DNA from: Bacillus sp. HF117_J1_D | Lineage (GTDB): Bacteria > Bacillota > Bacilli > Bacillales > Bacillaceae_C | Length of the DNA stretch: 64,000 nt | Assembly (NCBI GenBank): GCA_009928435.1 | Contig: JAABNQ010000002.1 | Location: 120,600-184,599, forward strand | Direction: 5' to 3' | Translations under genes and position numbers: made by a program | In this document: one piece after another, positions 38,725 to 47,053 of the stretch | Layout: the number at the start of each line of letters is the position of its first letter | Numbering within the stretch: the first letter of the stretch is position 1 | Notes under the pieces: model-generated | What the model was told of the DNA's origin: nothing | Databases searched by the model: none | Seen by the model: the letters and a program-made list of their open reading frames with translations, nothing else

Positions 38725-39951
38725 ATGGATGAAGAGATGAAGAAAATGTATCCGAAAAGCGGGCGGGTCATTCTTCATGTAGATATGAACAGCTTTTTCG
38801 CTTCGGTGGAAATGGCGGAGAACCCTTCTTTGAAAGGAAAGCCTTTAGCGATTGCAGGTGATGCTAAACAAAGAAAAGGGATTATCGTCACATGCAGCTA
38901 CGAAGCACGGAAATACGGAGTTAAAACGACGATGCAGCTTTGGGAGGCGAAGAAGCTTTGTCCGAAGCTCATCGTCAAACAACCAGACCACGAGCGTTAC
39001 CGGCTTGTTTCAAGAGCTATTTTCGACCTTTTACGAAGGTATAGCGACCTCGTTGAACCTGTATCCATTGATGAAGGATATATTGATATTACCGATTGTC
39101 AAGAGCTGGGGAGTCCGGTTCAGATAGCCAAAATGATCCAAAAGGATTTATTAAATACACTGGATCTGCCCTGCAGTATTGGAATTGCCCCTAATAAATT
39201 TCTTGCAAAAACGGCCTCGGATATGAAAAAACCACTGGGGATCACTATTTTGAGAAAAAGGGATATACCGGACGTCTTATGGCCTTTACCAGTTATTGAA
39301 ATGCATGGGATTGGAGAAAAAACAGCAGAAAAACTGGGAATAATCAAAGTGAAAACGATCAAGGATCTGGCTCATGCTAATGAGTTGCAGCTTCAATCCG
39401 TCATAGGCATCCGCGGGGTCCAGCTAAAAGAACGGGCAAACGGAATAGACCCCCGGAAAGTAGATCCAGAAGCTGCAGCTGTGAATAAAAGCATCGGCAG
39501 CTCAGTTACATTGCCAAGGGATATTTCCAATCAATCCGAACTTCTTTCTGTATTGGAAAAACTATCAGCCAATGTGACGGTTAGACTGAAGAGGAAGCAG
39601 TATGTCACAAAAAATGTTTCTGTCATGATCAAATATAAAAACCGTGAGACGATTACGAGAAGTCGGATGCTTGAAAATCCTATCGTTGAATCCCATGATA
39701 TCTTCAAAGCTGCCAAGACGCTGTTTATAAAAAATTGGAATGGCCATCCAGTTCGGCTTTTGGGAATTACCGGCCAAGATTTGTTAAAAGCGGATCATGC
39801 TTTTGAACAATTAAACTTGTTCTCTTATGAAAAAGAAGCAAAAAAAGAGCCACTATATGATGCGATCCATCAAATGAAAAAGAAATATGGCCCTTCGATT
39901 CTGAATATAGGTGTGCAAGACTCCAGCCCTGAAGATAAAAAGAAACCCTGA
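38725..39951 (+). CDS. dinB: DNA polymerase IV (Y family)
   Basis: A 408-residue Y-family polymerase: palm/fingers with ILHVDMNSFFASVE, the CSYEARKYGVKTTM steric-gate region, catalytic PVSIDEGYIDIT (D-E), SIGIAPNKFLAKTASDMKKP, thumb helix-hairpin-helices (HGIGEKTAEKL) and a C-terminal QLNLFSYE that resembles a beta-clamp-binding QLxLF motif. It bypasses DNA damage. ATG 38725 or 38737 could be the start. It converges on the YueI-like gene with no gap. Confidence 0.94.
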   Translation: MDEEMKKMYPKSGRVILHVDMNSFFASVEMAENPSLKGKPLAIAGDAKQRKGIIVTCSYEARKYGVKTTMQLWEAKKLCPKLIVKQPDHERYRLVSRAIFDLLRRYSDLVEPVSIDEGYIDITDCQELGSPVQIAKMIQKDLLNTLDLPCSIGIAPNKFLAKTASDMKKPLGITILRKRDIPDVLWPLPVIEMHGIGEKTAEKLGIIKVKTIKDLAHANELQLQSVIGIRGVQLKERANGIDPRKVDPEAAAVNKSIGSSVTLPRDISNQSELLSVLEKLSANVTVRLKRKQYVTKNVSVMIKYKNRETITRSRMLENPIVESHDIFKAAKTLFIKNWNGHPVRLLGITGQDLLKADHAFEQLNLFSYEKEAKKEPLYDAIHQMKKKYGPSILNIGVQDSSPEDKKKP

Positions 39952-40407
39952 TCAATTTCTCTTAAATATCCGCTTAATGAGAGAAAAGGGAGCTGGCTTA
40001 CTCTTTGCTTTCTTTTGGGACTCAGGGATTTTGGCTGGTCGCTTTTTGATATAAATATCCTTTTTATCAATAGCCTGCTGATAGGTAAGAACAAGCCCGA
40101 TATCCGTGCAATGGTCTTTGTCCTTTACTATAGAAAAAGGGATTTTCTTTTGGCGTGCCTTTTGTATATAATCGGATAAAAAGGAATAACCCAGTTCGCC
40201 ATTTAGCAAGAGGGTCGTTTTCGGATGTTCGTTCATCATTTTTTCAACCTCGGGATAGATGCCCGGTTCCATTACCTGACTTTTTGTAAGGGCGACGACT
40301 ATCCTTTCCCTGATAGTACCGAGAAATTTCTTTCGTTCTTCAAGCTTTGTTTGCTTCGTGCCGTACATGCCTTTTTCCAAATAGTCTTCGATATTGGCGC
40401 GTTTCAT
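39952..40407 (-). CDS. YueI-family protein (DUF1694)
   Basis: A 151-residue soluble protein with the DUF1694/YueI pattern: GMYGTKQTKLEERKKFLGTI, then ERIVVALTKSQV and LLNGELGYSFLSDYI. ATG 40407 has GCGGAGG 8 bases upstream; a TTG three codons earlier is too close to it. Function unknown. It stops exactly where dinB stops on the other strand. Confidence 0.85.
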   Translation of the reverse strand: MKRANIEDYLEKGMYGTKQTKLEERKKFLGTIRERIVVALTKSQVMEPGIYPEVEKMMNEHPKTTLLLNGELGYSFLSDYIQKARQKKIPFSIVKDKDHCTDIGLVLTYQQAIDKKDIYIKKRPAKIPESQKKAKSKPAPFSLIKRIFKRN

Positions 40408-40517
40408 GAACAACACCTCCGCGATAATATATTCCGTTGAAATGTTCTGGGTGATTCAGCCTGATGCTGGTGATCCAATCAATATGTATAAGATTAAGAT
40501 AGAAAGCGGGTGAACGG

Positions 40518-41441
40518 ATGAATCTTCTGTTTCTTGGCACTGGCGCAGGGGTTCCGGCAAAATTGCGGAACGTATCTGCACTGGCCTTAATGCTTTTGGA
40601 AGAAAGAAATGCAGTTTGGTTATTTGATTGCGGTGAGGCTACGCAGCACCAAATCCTGTATACATCCTTAAAACCAAGAAAAATCGAAAAAATCTTCATT
40701 ACTCATCTTCACGGTGACCATATTTTTGGTTTGCCGGGATTATTGGGTAGCCGCTCTTTTCAGGGCGGTACATCAGAACTCACTGTTTACGGTCCGAAGG
40801 GGATTCGGGAATTTCTTGAGGTTTCGCTCAAAGTGAGCGGAACGCACTTGAAATATTCACTCACTATCATAGAGTTTGCTGACGGCATGATTTTCGAAGA
40901 TTCTCAGTTTAAGATTGAGGCTTTACTTTTGGATCATGCTGTTCCGAGCTTTGGATTTCGGATTACTGAAAAGGACAAACAAGGTACGCTAGATGCAAAG
41001 AAACTCTTGGAAGCGGGAATACCACCTGGTCCTATTTATAAGCGGCTGAAGGACGGGGAGACGGTCACACTTGATGATGGAAGAACCGTTAATGGAAGTA
41101 ACTTTGTCGGACCGCCTCAAAAGGGTCGCGTCCTCGCTATACTGGGAGATACACGCCCCTGTACAAATGCAGTTGAACTTGCGCGGGATGCGGATCTGCT
41201 TGTTCATGAATCCACTTTTTCAGGAGAAAATGAAGAAATGGCAAGGGAATATTTCCATTCTACTACGCTTCAAGCGGCAGCTATTGCCCGCGAAGCGAAT
41301 GTGCGGCAGCTTTGCCTGACTCATATCAGCTCCAGATATACCAAGGAGGACTGGGATCGGCTGGAGAAAGAAGCACAGTCAGTCTTCCATGAAACAAAAG
41401 TAGTTTCCGATTTTGCAAAGATAGCCATACCTCCTGAATGA
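40518..41441 (+). CDS. rnz: Ribonuclease Z
   Basis: A 307-residue beta-lactamase-fold tRNA 3' processing endonuclease, the B. subtilis length. H63-x-H65-x-D67-H68 (HLHGDH) binds zinc, with the conserved [19 protein letters not shown] and a substrate arm near [13 protein letters not shown] weak GCGGGTG precedes the ATG. It matures CCA-less tRNAs. Confidence 0.95.
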   Translation: MNLLFLGTGAGVPAKLRNVSALALMLLEERNAVWLFDCGEATQHQILYTSLKPRKIEKIFITHLHGDHIFGLPGLLGSRSFQGGTSELTVYGPKGIREFLEVSLKVSGTHLKYSLTIIEFADGMIFEDSQFKIEALLLDHAVPSFGFRITEKDKQGTLDAKKLLEAGIPPGPIYKRLKDGETVTLDDGRTVNGSNFVGPPQKGRVLAILGDTRPCTNAVELARDADLLVHESTFSGENEEMAREYFHSTTLQAAAIAREANVRQLCLTHISSRYTKEDWDRLEKEAQSVFHETKVVSDFAKIAIPPE

Positions 41442-41457
41442 AGGTATGGCTATCTTT
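41417..41457. terminator. Terminator between rnz and namA
   Basis: AAAGATAGCCATACCT (41417-41432) pairs perfectly with AGGTATGGCTATCTTT (41442-41457) and includes the rnz stop codon. It is long and symmetrical, between converging genes. Confidence 0.88.
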
Positions 41458-41480
41458 AAATGAAAATCATTCAGTTGCTA

Positions 41481-41500
41481 AACAGGCGCTTTCGCTTTTC
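41481..41500 (+). repeat. Dispersed GCGCTT repeat, copy next to namA
   Basis: AACAGGCGCTTTCGCTTTTC. Its near-complement lies at 43443-43463, so the namA-proI pair is flanked by inverted copies. The same motif is in the tails of the 107-bp repeats near 4.5-4.7 kb. Confidence 0.6.
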
Positions 41501-41503
41501 TTA

Positions 41504-42520
41504 TTACCATCCCCGCTTATATTGCACCGGAGGTTCAATTTCATAACCAAGTTCTTCCGCTGCGGTTCTTGGCCAGTATGGATCTTTTAACAGGGCGCGT
41601 GCAAGGAAGATAAGGTCGGCACGGTTATTTTGCAGTATTTCTTCTGCTTGGATCCCCGTGGTAATCAAACCGACAGCACCGGTTGGGATATCTGCTTCCT
41701 GTTTGATTTTCTCGGCAAATGGGACCTGATAGCCAGGATATGTTGAAATTTTCGCTGGTGCGACAGCTCCCGAGCTAACATCAACCAAATGGACTCCGTC
41801 TTCTTTCATCCATTTTGCAATGGTTACATAATGGGATGGGGTTAAGCCGGCTTCAAGATAGTCATTGGCTGAGACTCGGACAAAGAGCGGGCCGTCCCAT
41901 GCGTTTTTCACTTCTGTGATAATTTCTTTTAAAAAGCGATAACGGTTTTCCATGGTCCCGCCATATTCGTCCGTCCGATGATTGGTAACTGGAGAGAGGA
42001 ACTCGTTGATCAGGTAGCCATGAGCTCCATGAATTTCAATGATGTCAAAACCGGCTTGTTTGGCCCGTTCGGCAGCCTTTCCAAACGCTTTGACCGTTTC
42101 TTTTATATCAGAGATGCTCATTTCTTTTGGTGTCTTCATTTTTTCATTGAAAGGGAGTGCGGAAGGGGCCAGGATTTCGCCTTCAACCTCAGCTTTTCTG
42201 CCAGCATGAGCAATTTGGATACCGACTTTCGCTCCATGTGCTTTGATCATGCTTACAAGCTTTGTTAATCCTTCCACATGCTCATCGCTCCAAATACCTA
42301 AATCCTTCGGGCTGATCCTTCCTTGGGGAGTGACTGCAGTCGCCTCCACGATAATCAAGCCGACCTGTCCGACGGCACGGCTCGTATAGTGGGTATAATG
42401 CCAATCATTGACCATGCCGTCTTCATTATAGCAGGAGTACATACACATAGGAGACATAACAATGCGATTTTTCAAAACTACATTGTTAATTTCATATGCT
42501 TCAAATAGATTTACTGCCAT
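41504..42520 (-). CDS. namA: NADPH dehydrogenase, old yellow enzyme NamA (YqjM)
   Basis: A 338-residue FMN TIM barrel, the exact length of YqjM. It has [13 protein letters not shown] (with the flavin-tuning cysteine), the [10 protein letters not shown] and [19 protein letters not shown] substrate and proton-donor region, and FVRVSANDY. It reduces activated C=C bonds and nitro compounds. GAAAGGGGC precedes the ATG on the minus strand. It lies downstream of proI in the same direction. Confidence 0.93.
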   Translation of the reverse strand: MAVNLFEAYEINNVVLKNRIVMSPMCMYSCYNEDGMVNDWHYTHYTSRAVGQVGLIIVEATAVTPQGRISPKDLGIWSDEHVEGLTKLVSMIKAHGAKVGIQIAHAGRKAEVEGEILAPSALPFNEKMKTPKEMSISDIKETVKAFGKAAERAKQAGFDIIEIHGAHGYLINEFLSPVTNHRTDEYGGTMENRYRFLKEIITEVKNAWDGPLFVRVSANDYLEAGLTPSHYVTIAKWMKEDGVHLVDVSSGAVAPAKISTYPGYQVPFAEKIKQEADIPTGAVGLITTGIQAEEILQNNRADLIFLARALLKDPYWPRTAAEELGYEIEPPVQYKRGW

Positions 42521-42595
42521 TCAGTAAAAAGCCCCTTTCGTTATTTGTCTTCATTATTATAACAAGAAGGGGAACAAGAAACCCAATAGCCGGCT

Positions 42596-43423
42596 TCAGA
42601 CCAGGTGTTTCGATTCGTGGATCTGACCCAAACGTTTTGATTGCTCCGCCGCTGCCTTGATGCATTGGATAAAGGCTTCTTCTACATTATTTTGCTGGAG
42701 CACTTTGATGCCAGCTTCTGTTGTACCACCTGGACTGGTTACAGCTTTGCGGAGCTCGGCAGCTTCGCAATCTGAGGAACTCAGCATTTCTGCGGCCCCG
42801 GCCAATGTTTGGAGAATCAGCTGCTTTGCCATATTTGAATCAAGGCCGATTTCCCAGGCGGATTTCTCCAAGGCTTCCACCACATAGTAGATGTAAGCAG
42901 GACCGCTCCCGGAAAGGGCAGTTATGGCATCAAGTTTGTTTTCTTCGACAATAGCCGTTATTCCGATAGATGAAAATACTGTAGCCACAAGCTCCTTTTG
43001 ATTATCAGATACACGCTGATTGAATGAAACAGCTGTGGCTGATTTTCCTACGCTTGCGGAAGTATTCGGCATAGCTCTTGCAACAGCACATTCAGCTTTC
43101 AATTTTTCTTCTATAAATGCGATGGATATTCCAGCCATGACCGATAGGAAAAAGGTATCTTCTTGGATGTATGGTTGGATTTTCTGAAGGGCGGACTCCG
43201 CATCCTTTGGCTTTACTGCAAAAATAACCATGTCAGCCCCTTTGAACAGTCCTTCCATATCATATGTCGGCTGGATTCCATAACGGCGTTCCAGCTGTTC
43301 TAATTTTCCTCGGTCCTCACGGTTTGTGACAAAGACGTCTTCACCTCGACAAATATTTTTTTCAATTAAACCGGCAATAATAGCCTCTGCCATAGATCCG
43401 GCTCCTACGAATGAAATTTTCAT
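42596..43423 (-). CDS. proI: Pyrroline-5-carboxylate reductase
   Basis: A 275-residue P5C reductase with the Rossmann start ISFVGAGSMAEAIIAGL, then MPNTSASVGKSATA and the catalytic-domain signature TALSGSGPAYIYYVVEAL, plus AAEMLSSSD and VTSPGGTTEAGI. It makes proline from P5C. ATGGAGGGA precedes the ATG. Control by the proline T-box directly upstream supports a role in proline synthesis. Confidence 0.95.
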   Translation of the reverse strand: MKISFVGAGSMAEAIIAGLIEKNICRGEDVFVTNREDRGKLEQLERRYGIQPTYDMEGLFKGADMVIFAVKPKDAESALQKIQPYIQEDTFFLSVMAGISIAFIEEKLKAECAVARAMPNTSASVGKSATAVSFNQRVSDNQKELVATVFSSIGITAIVEENKLDAITALSGSGPAYIYYVVEALEKSAWEIGLDSNMAKQLILQTLAGAAEMLSSSDCEAAELRKAVTSPGGTTEAGIKVLQQNNVEEAFIQCIKAAAEQSKRLGQIHESKHLV

Positions 43424-43442
43424 GTATTTTTTCCCTCCATTT

Positions 43443-43463
43443 GAAAAAGCGCAAGCGCCTGTT
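43443..43463 (-). repeat. Dispersed GCGCTT repeat, inverted copy before proI
   Basis: Reads AACAGGCGCTTGCGCTTTTT on the minus strand, inverted relative to 41481-41500. It lies in the proI leader just after the T-box terminator. Confidence 0.6.
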
Positions 43464-43499
43464 CATCCCAATAAAGCTCTAAGAAGCATTAAAAAACAA

Positions 43500-43745
43500 A
43501 AAACCCTTTCATCCGTCAAAGGACGAAAGGGTTGACTTTCGCGGTACCACCTTTATTAACTGTCAATGGTGACAGTTATCTCAAAGCCCTGTAACGCAGG
43601 GGAACGGTCAGTTTTGGCTGACAGCTCACTTGGGCAGGTTCGATAAAATAGTGGATGATGGAGCCTTCCAGCCGCTGGACTCCAATCTCTTTCATCATTG
43701 CTTATCTACTAATCCCGATCATCGCTTATTTCGCCTTGATTTTAT
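43500..43745 (-). promoter_or_regulatory. T-box riboswitch leader of proI, proline type
   Basis: On the minus strand the T-box sequence AAAGGTGGTACCGCG (about 43541-43555) is followed by a terminator, AACCCTTTCGTC pairing with GATGAAAGGGTT and TTTTTG. Upstream stem I contains GATGATCGGGATTAGTAGAT and, on its 3' side, ATCGAACCTGCCC, where the specifier reads CCT (Pro). Uncharged tRNA-Pro should favour the antiterminator and proI expression. Confidence 0.9.
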
Positions 43746-43750
43746 ATATG

Positions 43751-43779
43751 ATTATGCTGATAGAATGAAAAATTGTCAA
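43751..43779 (-). promoter_or_regulatory. proI promoter
   Basis: On the minus strand TTGACA (43779-43774), 17 bp, CATAAT (43756-43751). The predicted start lies a few bases before stem I of the T-box. Confidence 0.8.
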
Positions 43780-43903
43780 GGGGTTTCGGGGCAGAATGAT
43801 CTATTCCTATCCAAATATAATGACATTATAAGCAAAAATAGATAAACTATACATACTTAAGTTATTCATTCTTTTTTTAAAATAATGAAGTTGAGGGGTA
43901 TGT

Positions 43904-44857
43904 ATGGGAGAACAAATTAACAAGCTGGTTTTACCAACACCATTTGCAGTTGGAGACGTTAATGTTTATCTTATCAAAGGGGACTCTCTGACATTGATTG
44001 ATGCAGGTGTCAAAACCGAAGAAGCGTGGGAATCATTTAAGAAGCAACTCAAAGAAATAGGTTATGAGCCAAAAGATATTGAACAGGTTGTATTGACGCA
44101 CCACCATCCAGACCATGTCGGGCTGCTTGAATGGTTGCCGGAAGATATTCCTGTATACGGTCATCCGTACGTTCGACCATGGATTGAAAAAGGCGATGAT
44201 TTTCTAAAATCCTATGATCTCTTTTACAGTCGGCTGTTTACCGAATTTGGAATAGAGGGGGATGCTGAGAAGATGCTCTTATCTTTGAAATCGCCTCTAC
44301 GATATTCGGCGCAACGTGCGTTGACTTATGAAGTCGAAGAAGGGGATGCTATCCCAGGATTTGAAAACTGGACTTTATTTGAAACACCAGGACATGCACA
44401 AAGTCATTTGGTTTTTTACCGTGAGGAGGATGAAACGTTGATTGCGGGGGATCATATCTTGGCTACGATTTCTTCCAATCCGCTGCTTGAACCGCCTCTT
44501 GATCCTTTGAAAGAGCGTCCAAAGCCGCAGCTTCAATATAATGAGTCTCTTCGAAAAATGTTGAATGTGGGGATTCGCAAAGCCTTTACAGGTCACGGTC
44601 CTGAAGTGAAAAAGACGCATGAACTGATTAACCGCCGGCTTTCCAGACAGCACGACCGAGCTATGCAAGTGGCGGAGATTTTGAAGGAGAAGCCGCTCAC
44701 AACCTTTGAACTAACGAAAATCCTATTTCCCGCTGTCTATGAGAAAGAACTTGGCTTAACACTATCCGAGACGACAGCCCAGCTTGACTATCTTATCTCA
44801 ATCGAAGCCATTACGAAGCGAATAAACGATGATGGTGCGGCTTATTTTTCTGCCTGA
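43904..44857 (+). CDS. yqjP: MBL-fold metallo-hydrolase (YqjP-like)
   Basis: A 317-residue beta-lactamase-fold hydrolase with the zinc motif LTHHHPDHVG, later HAQSHLVFY, GDHIL and FTGHGPEV, and a C-terminal winged-helix-like region typical of the LACTB2/YqjP group. Substrate unknown; related proteins act on thioesters or nucleic acids. It is divergent from proI and overlaps the start region of yqjQ. Confidence 0.85.
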   Translation: MGEQINKLVLPTPFAVGDVNVYLIKGDSLTLIDAGVKTEEAWESFKKQLKEIGYEPKDIEQVVLTHHHPDHVGLLEWLPEDIPVYGHPYVRPWIEKGDDFLKSYDLFYSRLFTEFGIEGDAEKMLLSLKSPLRYSAQRALTYEVEEGDAIPGFENWTLFETPGHAQSHLVFYREEDETLIAGDHILATISSNPLLEPPLDPLKERPKPQLQYNESLRKMLNVGIRKAFTGHGPEVKKTHELINRRLSRQHDRAMQVAEILKEKPLTTFELTKILFPAVYEKELGLTLSETTAQLDYLISIEAITKRINDDGAAYFSA

Positions 44858-44871
44858 TGGGGAAGAGAACA

Positions 44872-45672
44872 ATGAGAGAAAATGTGCGTTTAAAAGGGAA
44901 AACGGTTGCGATTACTGGATCTTCAGGCGGTCTGGGAGAACAGATTGCTTATCGGTGTGCAGCAAGTGGTGCCAATCTTGTACTGCTTGCTCGCAATCTA
45001 AAAAAGTTGAAACAGATAGCTGAAAGTATCCACGAAAAGTACGGTGTAGACTGCTTGTCCTTTAGACTGGATCTTTCCAGGCATGAGGATATCCCCGCGG
45101 TGTTCCAGAATATTTTTGAACAAGTTGGTCACATTGATGTTTTGGTCAACAATGCAGGATACGGAATCTTTGCGGAGGCACAAGACGTGACACCGGCAGA
45201 TGTAGAGGGAATGTTTGCTGTTAATGTTGTGGGCATGATAGTCTGCACGAAAGAAGTGATTCCTTCCATGAGAAGGAGGAAAAGCGGGCATATCATCAAT
45301 ATTTCTTCTCAGGCAGGTAAGCTGGCCACTCCGAAATCAAGTGTTTATTCGGCAACGAAGCATGCGGTTTTGGGCTACACAAACAGCTTGCGGATGGAGC
45401 TGGCTAGAGATGGCGTGTTTGTGACCGCTGTTAATCCGGGACCCATGGCCTCGAATTTTTTTGAACTTGCAGATCCGAGTGGAAACTATGTCAAGAATTT
45501 AGGCAGGCATATACTTTCCACTGAAAAGGTGTCTGAACAGGTTGTGGACGCGATGTTGAAAAAACGCAGGGAGATCAATTTACCGGGGTGGATGAACGCA
45601 GGAAGCATTCTGTATACTTTATTTCCAGGTCTTGTTGAACGCCTTGGAAAAAAAGCATTTTTTAAAAAGTAA
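44872..45672 (+). CDS. yqjQ: Short-chain dehydrogenase (YqjQ-like)
   Basis: A 266-residue classical SDR: TGSSGGLGEQIAYR cofactor loop, NNAGYG, catalytic NISSQAG with S and YSATKHAVLG (Y-x3-K), and VNPGPMASNF. ATG 44872 has GGGGAAGAG upstream; an ATG at 44857 overlaps the yqjP stop and is less likely. Substrate unknown. It is coupled to yqjP as in B. subtilis. Confidence 0.87.
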   Translation: MRENVRLKGKTVAITGSSGGLGEQIAYRCAASGANLVLLARNLKKLKQIAESIHEKYGVDCLSFRLDLSRHEDIPAVFQNIFEQVGHIDVLVNNAGYGIFAEAQDVTPADVEGMFAVNVVGMIVCTKEVIPSMRRRKSGHIINISSQAGKLATPKSSVYSATKHAVLGYTNSLRMELARDGVFVTAVNPGPMASNFFELADPSGNYVKNLGRHILSTEKVSEQVVDAMLKKRREINLPGWMNAGSILYTLFPGLVERLGKKAFFKK

Positions 45673-46120
45673 TTTGATGGACTATGGGTGCCCGTAATGC
45701 TAACTGTTAAGACCCAGCCGCAAAGTGTACCTGATATTGGTTGAGATGGCAAAGCTCGGTCATACATAGCAGCAAAATGATCCCGTTAATGGGGAGGAGC
45801 GCAAAAACTGCTGTATCCCCACCATTCATGCTCAATTATGGGCGGGTGGTTCCAAGTTGTGAAAGCACAAGAAGGGTGTTTGCGGCGATGCTGAATCCGA
45901 AGGAAGTGGGCAGGAAAACTTGGCCCAGGAATCCGGATTGGGTGAGTTTGCTGAACAAAAAAGCTCTGCATCAAAGCTCACACGAAAGAGTTATATAAAT
46001 CTGTTGTGGAAAAAGTCGTTTATGCTTTGAAACATCAAGCCATTACTAAAGGCTAGTTATTGTATGCATATTGTATTTGGTGAAAAAATATGTTATAAAA
46101 AAGGTAAGAACTACTAAAGG
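45673..46120 (+). other. Gene-poor interval with structured DNA and a coding scrap
   Basis: No convincing whole gene. 45690-45960 is GC-richer than its surroundings and rich in possible stems (for example TTGTG/CACAA around AAAG near 45857), reminiscent of a catalytic-intron or other structured RNA relic, but no domain V is found. From 45976 to the TAG at 46054-46056 one frame reads AHTKELYKSVVEKVVYALKH and on to a stop, which looks like the C-terminus of a small lost protein. An open stretch at 45741-45998 in another frame has no family look. Confidence 0.4.
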
Positions 46121-46121
46121 T

Positions 46122-46157
46122 AAAAAGAGACCGCAAGTGCTACCAACACTTACGGCC
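46122..46157 (-). terminator. Terminator of the holin-like toxin transcript
   Basis: On the minus strand GGCCGTAAGTG pairs with CACTTGCGGTC (one G-T) around TTGGTAG, followed by TCTTTTT. Confidence 0.75.
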
Positions 46158-46250
46158 TTGTACAATAGTCGCCCTTACCTAAGGACGGCTGGCTCAGATT
46201 GTTCAACGAAATAGACCAATCCCTAAAACTGTTCAGGTCTCAAGGGAGGT

Positions 46251-46331
46251 CTATTTCTTTTTGTCTTGCGACAGTAAGGCGATTAATGCGCCAAAAGCTA
46301 TCATAAGTGATAAAGCTTCAAATACCGTCAT
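46251..46331 (-). CDS. Putative holin-like toxin of a type I toxin-antitoxin pair
   Basis: A 26-residue peptide, ATG 46331 to TAG 46251, with AAGGGGGTGATG 7 bases upstream on the minus strand. It starts MTVFEALSLMIAFGALIAL and ends in QDKKK: the short Thr-x-x-Glu-Ala-Leu head, a single helix and lysine tail of the holin-like toxin family (TxpA/Hol_Tox type). Downstream on the same transcript AAATAGACC and GGTCTATTT could pair, and a terminator follows at 46157-46122. In known pairs an antisense RNA from the other strand overlaps the toxin 3' end. No promoter for it was confirmed here. Confidence 0.75.
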   Translation of the reverse strand: MTVFEALSLMIAFGALIALLSQDKKK

Positions 46332-46410
46332 AAGCATCACCCCCTTTCATTGGGGATGAGCCAGACCGCCCTTGAGAGAGCCATTCTATTGTATGAGGAA
46401 AATTATAGCA

Positions 46411-46606
46411 TTTAACTTCATTCAGCAGAAGTCTCCCACTTCTGTAAGTGGCGAGATGAATGCATATTGGTATTCCATTCAGCGGCGGTTCAAACCCCGG
46501 CTGAATAAAGTTAAAGCCTCCGGCGGATGCCACAGATTTTTAGAGGAAATTTATCGAGCGGAGCTCGATAAAATCTGGGCGCAAATACGCCAAGGCGCAT
46601 TTGATT
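46411..46606 (+). repeat. Structured intergenic repeat, copy 2
   Basis: About 196 bp, the better preserved copy. TTTAACTTCATTCAGC (46411-46426) pairs with GCTGAATAAAGTTAAA (46500-46515). Inside it lies CAGAAGT/ACTTCTG. The second module has TTATCGAGC/GCTCGATAA (46551-46559 and 46563-46571) and CAAATACGCC/GGCGCATTTG (46582-46591 and 46594-46603, one mismatch). There is no coding sense. It stands between the toxin and yolD. Confidence 0.85.
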
Positions 46607-46705
46607 CTTCCCCTCCTACTTGATCTTTTCTTCAGCCAAAGCCAAACATACTGCTTGGTTTTTTGTTGGCAAATAGCGTTATATAGGTCAATCATTATCA
46701 TCAGC

Positions 46706-47053
46706 TTAACCATTGATTTCAACATTTATAATCTTCTTAAAGGGAATAGTAAGAGTATCAGCATTATGAGCCATTTTTAACCAACCTTCATTTACATCTA
46801 CTTTTTGAATCCACCCAAAAAAGTAAGCAGGCCCATGTTTTTTTGCATAAGTAATCGTAACAGCTTGCCTTGTTTCAATCGATTTAACGATTACACGATC
46901 GATTTCTTGAAGTTGATCGTTGTCTAGTATAGCAGGGGTAAATTCTTGCTGTTTACGCATCTCCTCCAATAACTGTTCCCTATGTTCAGGCAGCATCATT
47001 CTACTCGATTCCCAACGTAAATTGTAACCAGGAGTGAGCTTATTGACTCTCAT
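46706..47053 (-). CDS. yolD: YolD-like protein
   Basis: A 115-residue YolD-like (PF08863-type) protein with LPEHREQLLEEMRKQQ and the beta-rich end VTITYAKKHGPAYFFGWIQK. Its ATG overlaps the uvrX stop by four bases, the usual uvrX-yolD pairing. Function unknown; probably linked to the translesion polymerase and under the same SOS control. Confidence 0.88.
   Translation of the reverse strand: MRVNKLTPGYNLRWESSRMMLPEHREQLLEEMRKQQEFTPAILDNDQLQEIDRVIVKSIETRQAVTITYAKKHGPAYFFGWIQKVDVNEGWLKMAHNADTLTIPFKKIINVEING

Noticed and set aside
43630..43845. A 71-codon + strand frame opposite the proI leader
   Set aside because: It lies fully in the T-box leader and promoter of proI and has no start signal.
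45741..45998. An 85-codon open frame after yqjQ
   Set aside because: No family features, an unlikely residue mix (many Ser, Arg, Pro) and a poor start. The DNA looks more like structured RNA.
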